From NCBI GenBank assembly GCA_947302895.1, contig CAMYWU010000011.1, positions 1 to 15,139 on the forward strand: 15,139 bases of DNA, in the 5' to 3' direction. Positions 7,401 to 14,400 of this stretch are shown piece after piece (position 1 is the stretch's first letter; each line of letters opens with the position of its first letter). This DNA comes from an uncultured Clostridia bacterium (GTDB taxonomy: Bacteria > Bacillota > Clostridia > Oscillospirales > Acutalibacteraceae). A program made the position numbers and the translations under genes. The notes beneath the pieces were generated by a model. It did no database searches. It was not told the origin of the DNA and saw only the letters and a program-made list of their open reading frames with translations.

Positions 7401-10124
7401 ATATGTTGCTGCAGCCGGCATTGTGCTTCCGAGTACAGGAACCTTGAGTGTTTCACCGGGTGAAAGAACGCCGGTTGCATCTCCTGAGAGATAAACGTTT
7501 GTATAACCGTCGTCGTTGGTGATTTCGGCACTCTTGATTTCTGCGAAGTATCTGGGCTCTCTCTGAACCTTCTGGCCGGGGCCGGGACGGTAGAATCTGT
7601 TAAGACCGATTGAGGTATTTGTGATTCTCAGATAGTTACCTGCTCCAAGTGAGGTGTTACCGGACATACCTGAGTATGAAGGAACGTCAACCTTAGCTGT
7701 AACAGGACCAAAGGTATGGTCTGAAAGCTGAGGAACGAATGACGGGATGAAGTTATTAACAGCCTTAACTGCAAACATTGCGCCCTGCCATCTGTCGCCG
7801 CTCTTGGATAAGTATGAGTTAACGCCGAATGCCTCAGCAAGGTTTGAAATAAGAATACTGAGAACACCCTGATCCTTATATCCGCCGAGGGTATCAACAT
7901 GGATAAGTGAGTTAAACGGTGATTCAGCCTTTGTGTTGCTTGATGAATCGCTGTCGAAGTAAGCTGCGTTTTCGGGAATAACGGTTAATGTCTGGCCGCT
8001 GTACTTAGGACCGAAAACAGCATTTACTGTCGGAGCAACAACATAGTCATAAAGAGCAACGTCTGCGCCGGTTGTTGTAGGTGTTGACGAAATAATATCA
8101 ATAACCTGCTTGATAATATTAGTAATTCCGCCGCCGTTAGCGCTGATGTCAAGAAGACCTTCAATTATCTTTGTATAGATAAGATCATATGAATCCGCAC
8201 CGCCCCATGTTCCGTTCTGAATAGAACCGATAACAGGAAGAAGTGTATTTGCGATAGTATCTATATTAGTCCAAAGGTCGTTATCAAATGTAACTGTGCA
8301 CTTACCGTTGCTGTCTACGCATCCGAGAAGAGCAGCAGCGCCCTTACCGGTGATTGTTGATGAGCCTGAGCCGTTTGAGTTCTCAAATTCATCTGTTGAA
8401 GCATAGTAGCAAAGAACGGAGTTGAGAAGTGTGAAGATAGTTGTATGGTCAGTTGTTGGGTTGGAGGTATAAACGCTCCACTCTGTTCCGTCATCCTTAC
8501 GAACAGTTACAACTGACTGAAGAAGATAACCAACGGCATCACGAGCCATGGGCATAAGAACGTCGTTGAATAAATCATACTTACCGTCTTCATTGATATC
8601 GTAATCGCCGCTTACAACAAGTGCGCCGTTTTCAACCTTGTAGAGAGGTGAATAATCCTTATCAGGAATTACATATGATAAGTATTCAGCAAGAGCTGTT
8701 ACTGCAACACCCTCTGCATCAACACAGGTATCCCACTCATCATTGTGGATTACATCCGTGATGTCGAGCTGCTTGAGACAAGCAATAAGCATCGGAAGAG
8801 CTGCCTCTTCAAAGTTTGCTTCGCTGAGGCTGTTTGAAGCAGTTGCAACAGCGCTTGGATTCTTAGCATAGAAAGCACCGAGAATATTTTCATCAGCTGC
8901 ATTTGCTGCATATTCAAAAACATGAGCTGCATTTGAAACAAGTGTTGAAGCAATATTCTGTGAGTCAACGCCTGTTGTTGTTGCCAATGCAGGACGTGTA
9001 AGGCTAACATATTCGCCGTTAACTGTCATACCGATATTGTCGCTCTCAAGGAAGAAATCCTTAACAGCTGCAACAAGAGCGTTGTTGATAGCGCTCGGAA
9101 TGTTGTTGTAATCTGTAAATGCAGTCTTAAAGAAGTTCTTGATGTTATAAGCGCCTGTTTCAGCAAAGTAAAGGTTGATAGGACCTGTCTGAATATCATA
9201 GTAAATATCAGCAAGAGGACTGTAGCGAAGCTCAACAAAGAGCTTTGTTGCATTTATGTCTCTCCAGTTGTTCTGAGGATCTTCAGCACGGGTTCTGTCT
9301 ATCTCAAGTGTTTCTTTAACTCCCTTAAGGAAGTTCTCAGCTGAAGGAGTAACGCCTTCTTTATACTCATAGTCTTTATAAACAGCTTCTGCCCAAGCTT
9401 CAACGCTTGCTTTAGAATAGTTGTCCTTCCACTTGTTTTCATTTGTGTCGGATTTAACCCATCCGCTGTGAGCAGATTTCCATGAATAATATGCTCTGTC
9501 GAAGTTTGCAACCTGACCTGCGAAAATCTCGGAATCAACCTTTCTGTCGTAATCGATTTCAAGAAGTCCGAGTGTCGGTTCAAGAACTGTCTGCCAAGCA
9601 ATTTCAGCTGCGTTGAAAGCAATAGTGTTTGCACTATCAGTCTTATTTACAGTTAATGTCTTATCACCGTATGTGAAGAGAAGAATGTTTCCGTCGCTTG
9701 AGCCATCCTCATTCATATCATATCTGAGGTTGGGGTCGCACCAGAAGCCAAGCTCAGCGCCTTCGTTTTCATTAACCGATTCAACAGCTGCTGCATAGTC
9801 TCCGCCGTTATCCTTCATATAGTTGCTGATTAAGAACCAACGTCTTGCAGAACTATCCTTAACATAAACGGTGTTGCCATCGTCATCCTTAACGATTTCG
9901 CCGTAGTTTTCAGCATTCTTGTCAAGCTGAATCTGGGGAACCTTATTTGAATAGGTTACCTGAACATTAATCTTCTGAAGAAGCTCTGCTGTGAGCTTAC
10001 CGAAGAGCTCGTTATCAAAATCCCAGGAAGTCTGATTTCCTTTGTTGTTGATGAAATCAGTTTTGAAATCCTGAATCTGAGCCTGTGTTTTCCCAGATAA
10101 GGTTTGCAACGATGTTGTAAACAA
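4407..10124 (-). CDS. Giant secreted dockerin-like protein, main part downstream of a frameshift
   Basis: This frame encodes about 1,905 residues but has no genuine start. Its first candidate, TTG at 10124, has no ribosome binding site and lies inside the end of another secreted-protein frame, so the two frames are one gene broken by a net +1 offset. The first roughly 780 residues look helix-rich with scattered aspartate loops (DMNEDGSSD near 135, DINEDGKYD near 509). About 800-1290 is beta-rich and may be Ig-like. About 1300-1700 is mostly helical. Residues 1701-1744 resemble a FIVAR module (SWAAYVNAL...). Residues 1758-1840 are the beta module shared with the next gene, and 1841-1905 the dockerin-like domain with loops DYVKDGLIDYRD and DLNGDKQINYLD. 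No catalytic domain or anchor motif is recognised. It is probably a structural or adhesive surface protein docked through its C-terminus; function unknown. Confidence 0.8.
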   Translation of the reverse strand: MFTTSLQTLSGKTQAQIQDFKTDFINNKGNQTSWDFDNELFGKLTAELLQKINVQVTYSNKVPQIQLDKNAENYGEIVKDDDGNTVYVKDSSARRWFLISNYMKDNGGDYAAAVESVNENEGAELGFWCDPNLRYDMNEDGSSDGNILLFTYGDKTLTVNKTDSANTIAFNAAEIAWQTVLEPTLGLLEIDYDRKVDSEIFAGQVANFDRAYYSWKSAHSGWVKSDTNENKWKDNYSKASVEAWAEAVYKDYEYKEGVTPSAENFLKGVKETLEIDRTRAEDPQNNWRDINATKLFVELRYSPLADIYYDIQTGPINLYFAETGAYNIKNFFKTAFTDYNNIPSAINNALVAAVKDFFLESDNIGMTVNGEYVSLTRPALATTTGVDSQNIASTLVSNAAHVFEYAANAADENILGAFYAKNPSAVATASNSLSEANFEEAALPMLIACLKQLDITDVIHNDEWDTCVDAEGVAVTALAEYLSYVIPDKDYSPLYKVENGALVVSGDYDINEDGKYDLFNDVLMPMARDAVGYLLQSVVTVRKDDGTEWSVYTSNPTTDHTTIFTLLNSVLCYYASTDEFENSNGSGSSTITGKGAAALLGCVDSNGKCTVTFDNDLWTNIDTIANTLLPVIGSIQNGTWGGADSYDLIYTKIIEGLLDISANGGGITNIIKQVIDIISSTPTTTGADVALYDYVVAPTVNAVFGPKYSGQTLTVIPENAAYFDSDSSSNTKAESPFNSLIHVDTLGGYKDQGVLSILISNLAEAFGVNSYLSKSGDRWQGAMFAVKAVNNFIPSFVPQLSDHTFGPVTAKVDVPSYSGMSGNTSLGAGNYLRITNTSIGLNRFYRPGPGQKVQREPRYFAEIKSAEITNDDGYTNVYLSGDATGVLSPGETLKVPVLGSTMPAAATYVYKVAVTYNMFEGEVVDGENPTANGNYLFPADITTYSYIVITVGGSWQAALYPDAQAEKNGDEIVKYKYATASTINNTAGASYGRGDAAVVNSNLGGQTNNLLASIPKTIVIPSSDPSIVNKYSVRVRNTNTSATRKYNGAVAFITEGTEYYAVNGTDVASSLSTMNNNTTSTMAYTYIDGEGNLLNRDYSDYRVEGGDWNTCSNAELSSMKDEGGALYEAFKNGTLEERTHITYTFAQACEAGIVTGVQRTKNADNTYSYQNVFVNPNTTLVSDSASGITFVTPFSGFYFQNHGATIAKGTNSFDYFIAYDGNGVTAQKDAYKLNVAFIPESGNPMIASTNVYIADQSDQYSLTEATQEEITKMASYRQSDFNDYDEATGTSEYYNEIIDAMTAANKLAAMSLSVDAASKVSSTKITQAATSETTNHGGDKAYVPATESQIPANVLAGAYKKDGIFYLNKECTMPIYSNIALTDDDVTDGKDAAGQEVVKYGGVWYLANEVEYEYEWDTTTYWYPNPEDENEKIGAPYYGPVKDEDHIVKWGEDTVYLQKQFVYRDKDGNKVNSDDRYDNGNYKWVVKFAAGETVIKENDGTDYRGAYQQGIDTLNYYNSTFSKKLKDVGATSVANNVTKVRDADSNSVNYDVASYEKMVQVAHEAEDLIWYEDANGNYVDKEKVTDADHPVTDRASMELEMAVRRFEAYYDRAQANRRGYIGGRLEAEISAHHAKGGSYANFTATKTGEQVRFEYSTKAENEEDNVDVYTVSVAEGTDLGFGTRAADGTLTNADADGNKLYTDASWAAYVNALGAAVETATEKTAKVSEVYTAKSHLVMAENNLEPFTGEEGEDTNKFTVTGKITIAEDRAGASGSKGIVGIEIKMGDEVVGVSAEDGSFEIKLPKGEPVGLTITGESTVDRNITIYGDADVSNISIPIVICDYVKDGLIDYRDAGAFVDKLPKDVDYYVYADLNGDKQINYLDAGAFVDFIGKTAIQYADWSQN
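4410..4853 (-). repeat. C-terminal X-like plus dockerin-like module, copy 1
   Basis: The beta module (4605-4853) and dockerin-like domain (4410-4604) of the giant protein are each the same length, within one residue, as their counterparts at 3286-3729. Both copies have the motif DYRDAGAFVD in half 1 and NYLDAG-x-FVDF in half 2. In classical dockerins the residues just after the calcium loop choose the cohesin, so both copies would be expected to choose the same partner. Confidence 0.85.
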
Positions 10125-10848
10125 GGTTTGTCTGGTAGTTATCCCACATATTGAGTGGTTCCTGAAGTCTGCCCCAGAGATTAACTGCGCCGTCTAAAAT
10201 ACCGAGATTAAGGTTACCTGTTATGAACTGATTGAGAACGTTCTTTCCGCCATAGTTGTTACAATGCATATAGATAATCTTAGCAAGTGTTATGATAATC
10301 GTTTTTGCATCGTTAACAGATCTGTAAGCGATACCGCTTCTGGAATTAGTAACGGCATTACTGCTATCGTCTCTTGTCAGCTCATAAATAGCGCTTAAAT
10401 CGATATTTTTAACATCTCCGCCGATGAAGCCTGTTGCCGAAATACCGGCAATTTTCATTTCAAGAACGTCTTTTTGAAGAGTTCTTACAAGCTCAAGAAG
10501 TCCGTCAACGCTATCTGCATATCCGCTGATGCTAATACCGATTGAACCGGTAAGATTATACGAAAATGCGATTTTTGTTGAACCTCTGGGCTTAATGTCG
10601 CCGAGGTCAAGACTTTCCATAATCTGCGGAAGATATAAGTCTGCGTAATCAAGAAGCGCTTCAGCAGTCTGATTATCCGTTGTTTCTGCCCAAGCGAGGA
10701 AGTTTGCTGCCAACTTTGAGTCATTATAACCGTCGGTGGACTTAGCAAAAACGCTCATAACGCCTGTGAAGGTTGAGATAACCAACAAAGCTGCAAGGAA
10801 AAGCGCAATAAGCTTACGCGAGAAAATTTTAGATTTCTTTTGTTCCAC
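10057..10848 (-). CDS. N-terminal part of the giant secreted protein (frameshifted)
   Basis: The GTG at 10848 is preferred. It follows a GGAGG site (10864-10860, 11-nt spacing) and begins a clear signal peptide: lysines, then a hydrophobic stretch of about 20 residues, then a V-F-A cleavage site at about residue 32. ATGs in frame further upstream would translate through an inverted-repeat element and are rejected. The exported part (about 230 residues) is mainly helical with a GAVNLW motif near residue 222. The frame ends at TGA/10057 after a tail of uncharacteristic sequence (GSDSGFQN). The downstream frame continues naturally from around WEN/TQAQIQDF. Removing one base near 10088-10106, where GGGAAAA runs occur on the coding strand, joins them into about 2,146 aa. 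The cause may be a sequencing or assembly error, a real disrupting mutation, or (least likely) programmed +1 frameshifting. Confidence 0.75.
   Translation of the reverse strand: MEQKKSKIFSRKLIALFLAALLVISTFTGVMSVFAKSTDGYNDSKLAANFLAWAETTDNQTAEALLDYADLYLPQIMESLDLGDIKPRGSTKIAFSYNLTGSIGISISGYADSVDGLLELVRTLQKDVLEMKIAGISATGFIGGDVKNIDLSAIYELTRDDSSNAVTNSRSGIAYRSVNDAKTIIITLAKIIYMHCNNYGGKNVLNQFITGNLNLGILDGAVNLWGRLQEPLNMWDNYQTNLVYNIVANLIWENTGSDSGFQN
10088..10106 (-). other. Probable frameshift site in the giant gene
   Basis: Upstream codons read ...ATC TGG GAA AAC ACA. Downstream codons read GGG AAA ACA CAG GCT. Dropping one base in the G3-A4 run (10088-10094) gives an uninterrupted frame. A net +1 shift is needed, and no canonical -1 slippery heptamer fits the frame. 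Confidence 0.65.
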
Positions 10849-10859
10849 TTTTAAATTTT

Positions 10860-10864
10860 CCTCC
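10860..10864 (-). promoter_or_regulatory. Ribosome binding site fixing the GTG start of the giant gene
   Basis: The complement reads GGAGG, 11 bases before the GTG at 10848. It lies between the cloverleaf-like element and the signal peptide, which makes the long upstream ATG readings implausible. Confidence 0.7.
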
Positions 10865-10886
10865 AATAAAAGATTTACGAATAGTG

Positions 10887-10993
10887 GCTGTTGATTTGCG
10901 AAACGTCGCAATCTCTGACCCGCCGTAACAATATCACGGTAGATTGAAGGCATTTTTGCCTTTCGCAATGACGGAAAAGCCGTCATCAACAGC
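10887..10993. repeat. 107-bp cloverleaf-like inverted-repeat element, MITE/REP-like
   Basis: The ends are a perfect 9-bp inverted repeat (10887-10895 GCTGTTGAT with 10985-10993 ATCAACAGC). Inside lie four small hairpins: 10896-10901/10906-10911, 10923-10926/10936-10939, 10947-10952/10957-10962 and 10970-10974/10980-10984. The sequence includes TCATTGCGA and CAATCTACCG pieces that I associate with dispersed short repeats in Clostridia genomes. GAATA occurs near both ends (10879-10883 and 10994-10998), though the left copy is three bases from the repeat end. It has no coding capacity of its own and lies in the 5' leader of the giant gene. Confidence 0.6.
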
Positions 10994-11336
10994 GAATATC
11001 ACGCAACTATATTAAAACATTTATTAAATATAAAGTCAATATCTTTATTAATTTTTTATCCAATTTATATACATTGGCGAAATTGTGTGAATATTTTGTG
11101 AACAAATTATTGATTTTTTGGTGGTTTCGACAAGAAAAATTTCCAAAAATTCACAGAATGTTTACAATTATTTTACTATTCAGAAATATTTGTGCTACAT
11201 TTTCCTTCATTTTTTCACCTTTTTGTATAAATGAACGCTCTACCCGAATCACAGTTTTTCGCCCCTATTCGCCGGCATTTTCGGTTAATATGATGAAAAA
11301 TTTTAAGAAATTATTAACTAATTGTTAAAAAAACTA
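10994..11336. other. AT-rich intergenic region between divergent giant genes
   Basis: There is no convincing gene. A frame at 11074-11328 begins only with TTG and has no ribosome binding site. Two short palindromes could be operators: CCAAT/ATTGG at 11060-11077 and TTAAC/GTTAA at 11314-11328. The second lies just upstream of the rightward -35 box. The minus-strand promoter lies at the left end of this stretch. Confidence 0.5.
11009..11039 (-). promoter_or_regulatory. Candidate promoter of the leftward operon
   Basis: On the minus strand TTGACT (11039-11034) is followed after 17 nt by TTTAAT (11016-11011), or after 19 nt by TAATAT (11014-11009). Transcription would begin near 11000, just outside the cloverleaf-like element, and give a leader of about 155 nt. 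The -35 box is the same as that of the divergent promoter. Confidence 0.5.
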
Positions 11337-11365
11337 TTGACTTAAAATATATTATCTGTTATAAA
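11337..11365 (+). promoter_or_regulatory. Sigma-A-type promoter of the rightward giant gene
   Basis: TTGACT (11337-11342), an exact 17-nt spacer and TATAAA (11360-11365) form a near-consensus promoter. The expected start is near 11372, giving a leader of about 125 nt. A TTAAC/GTTAA palindrome (11314-11328) lies immediately upstream. Confidence 0.75.
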
Positions 11366-11385
11366 TATACTTGAGATTGTTCGTG

Positions 11386-11469
11386 CGTGAAAGGCGAAAA
11401 AACCGAAATTGCCTTTCACGTTTCATTTCACATTGCATAAATCTTTAGTCGCGAAAAAGATTTGTGCAA
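11386..11469 (+). promoter_or_regulatory. Structured 5' leader, two stem-loops
   Basis: Stem 1 is a perfect 10-bp pairing (11386-11395 with 11411-11420) around a 15-nt loop. Stem 2 pairs 11433-11446 with 11456-11469 over 14 bp including one wobble, around a 9-nt loop. No T-tract follows stem 2, so it is not an obvious terminator. It ends 13 nt before the ribosome binding site. I do not recognise a known riboswitch class. A translational or mRNA-stability role is possible. Confidence 0.6.
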
Positions 11470-11496
11470 AATCATTAGGTAAAGGAGAGATGATTA

Positions 11497-14400
11497 ATGA
11501 AAACGAGCAAAAAAATCCTCAGCTTATTTTTAGCTGTGGTAATGGTTGTAACAACATGCAGCGTTGGTTTTACTGCTTTTGCAGCAGACAACAAGACCGA
11601 CATTAACAATGCATATTGGAACAACAATATTGATCCGGATAAGGCGTTTGATGCCGTAACGGAACTTGTAAACGAATATGTTCCGCTTCTCGCAAACGGA
11701 GTTCTCAAGAGTACTCTTGAGGGTGCCGGTATGACCGTTGACGAGAACACCTCGCTTCAGGACATAATCGCAGGCGTTTCGCCCGCCCTTATGAAAACTC
11801 TTGCAGGTGCCAGCGGAAACAGAAAAAACGTAATTACAGATTATTACACAAATGACCTGAATTATGAGAAAAGCGATGCGGAATACCTTTATAACAAGTA
11901 TTCCAAGCTCGGAATGTATGATTATCTTGAAGATGCAGACGCAACGATGAATTTCTATGCGCTCTATCAGTTCTGCAAGGATAATCAGAATTCTGAAAAT
12001 TCAGAGCTCAAAAAGTTCGCTAAGGATACTCTTCCGGAGCTCAAGAAGCTTCTTCACAAGCATATTGAGGCATTCGATAAGCTCTATGAAAGCGGCGACG
12101 ATGTTGCCGGAACTGCAGAGCTTAATAAGTATGAGAACAAGATTACTCTTGACCTTGATACTTGCACTCTTTATGAGCTTGAGAACTTTGAAATAGACGG
12201 TCAGAAGCTCAAGAATATTTCAACAGAAAAGGTTGCCACAAAGATTGCGTACGATAATATGTTCCTTGACTTTGAAGGCTGCCCAATCAAAATAGATAAT
12301 ATTGCTTCCGCTATTTACTATCAGCATCATCAGAATTATGTTGAGGCTATGTTCTACCTTTATCTTGCAAATCTCGGCGGAGCAACCATCAAGTATGACG
12401 ATAAGGTTCTTACTCCTTCAAACTTCAAAACTGTTATCGGAAACAGAGACAGCTTTGATGCCGGCGCAAATGGCGACAGCGCTCACGAAGCTTTCTGTCT
12501 TGATGCGGTTTACAGCACCATTTTCGATAACTCAACTCTTGCTTCGGCAATTGATCCCCTCAATGAGTTTGCATCTCCCTATTATCAGGAAATTGCTACA
12601 GGAGCTATTGAATTAACAAAATCATATGATACTGAAAAATACAGCAGTGCAACTGATTTTATCAATGACCAGAAGATTAAAGACAACCAGATAAAGGATT
12701 TCTTCGCTTTTGAAAAGAACGGCGGAAAATTCACCCAGTATTTAACAGGCGACAGCTGTGCATTCAGTGAATACATAGCAAAATTCTTCAAGGCATTCCT
12801 GTTCAACGACAGCCAGGCTAATATGATGATTGACTATAACATCATCACCTGTGCTGATGAAGATGCAGCAGTTGCAATGTTCAGGGACTTAAGAGTTGCT
12901 GGTAAATACGACAAATACAGCATTGGCGGAGAGAATATCGGCGACGAGATTATGCTTTTTTATCTTGACGATACTTATCCCTCTGACGATTCTCCTTCGT
13001 TCTGCAGCATTGCCAATAAAATGCTTCCGTCTGTTATTATCCAGACGCTTGCAGGCAAGACCGATCCCGACTTCGGCTTCCCCGGAACAGCCAATGTTAA
13101 ATACTTCTATCAGGATGCAAACGAAGGCAAGATTGTTAAAGACCTTATGGGAAATGACAAGTATGAATACGATAATTTTGCAGTTCCCGAGAGCCTTTCA
13201 CTTGCACTTGTTAACAGTTCAATCAACGGCTATATCGATAATTTCCTTGATCCCACTACGGATATCGGCGGTATTGCTACAGGTGCTGTTAATCAGCTGT
13301 TAACAACTAATATTGATCTTCGCGAGAAGCTTTATGATATCTGGGAGAATCTTTATAATCAACCAATAGAAACAATTTTTAATCTTGTTCCTGTTTTAGT
13401 TGTTGTTCTGGATGAAGTTCTTGTTCCAACACTATTGAACGATGCTTCACCCGATGAATCAATGTACAACACTTTAACTAAGGTTGTTACTCTTATAAAT
13501 CCTTACACTCAGAAAGCAGGAAATATTAATATTGGTATCGGTAACCTTGCCTTTGATCTCAACAAGATTGTTCCTGCAATCCTTGACTGGCTTCTTAAAG
13601 ATGATGCTTCTGCAATAGCTCTCGTTGGAACCTATAGCTTTGACGATTTCAAGGTTGATACAACAGCTTTCTCGGAAAAGAAAGAATTCACTCAGGCTGA
13701 ATTAAAGGCTGAATTAGAAGCTGTCGGATTAACTGAGCTCGCAAAGAAAGCAGCAAGCCTCGACCCGGAAGCAAAAGAATTTGCAGAAGACTTAAAGGAT
13801 ATCGCAGATGACTATATCTTCTTCAGAGATAAACTTACTTCTGTTCCCCGTTTCACAAATATCTATGTTGCAGATAAGGCTCTCTACGGAGCACGTCTCA
13901 ACGGCGGTCTTGCAAACACCTTAAAGAAGAAGGAAGCTTTCCAGGGCGAAAGCAAGGCTCCTTATGCAGATGTTATTGACGAGGCAGTAACTGAAATTGC
14001 AGACTTTGCACTCAAGGCAGTTAATGATTATCTTGCAGTAAACAAAGACGACCCAAGATACAACTCCGAAGGTCAGGTTGCACAAAAGGGACTCAACAAT
14101 GTTTTCGTTGCTCTTCCCGAAGTTCTCGACTTCATGGGCAAGGAATATATTGCTAAATACCATATTGATTCCGACTGGACTCTTGCAAACAAAATCCAGA
14201 AGAAAACAAATACCGATACAGGTAAAACTCAGAAGCACAACACCGTTCTCGACGACTTCAAGGTTCTTGCAACACAGAACGATGCTTCAGAAGTTTTTGA
14301 ATCCTTCGTAGGCGTTCTTATAGGCGAATGGATTAACCCGATTCTCGACATTCTCAACGATACAATGAGCGATCCCGATAACGATATCAGCAAGAATCTC

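Noticed and set aside
10088..10106. Programmed -1 ribosomal frameshifting
   Set aside because: The downstream frame needs a net +1 shift, and the G3-A4 run is not in the frame required for a canonical -1 slippery heptamer.
3283..10848. Classical cellulosome gene cluster
   Set aside because: No glycoside hydrolase, carbohydrate-binding module or multi-cohesin scaffoldin is recognisable, and the dockerin-like helices differ from the classical ones.
10849..10989. N-terminal extension of the giant protein to an upstream ATG
   Set aside because: It would translate the inverted-repeat element and put 47 extra residues before a normal signal peptide; GTG at 10848 has the ribosome binding site.
11074..11328. 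84-aa plus-strand gene in the intergenic region
   Set aside because: It starts only with TTG, has no ribosome binding site, is AT-driven in composition and overlaps regulatory palindromes.
11409..11606. 65-aa plus-strand gene overlapping the second giant start
   Set aside because: It lies across the leader stem-loops and the signal-peptide codons of the giant gene in another frame.
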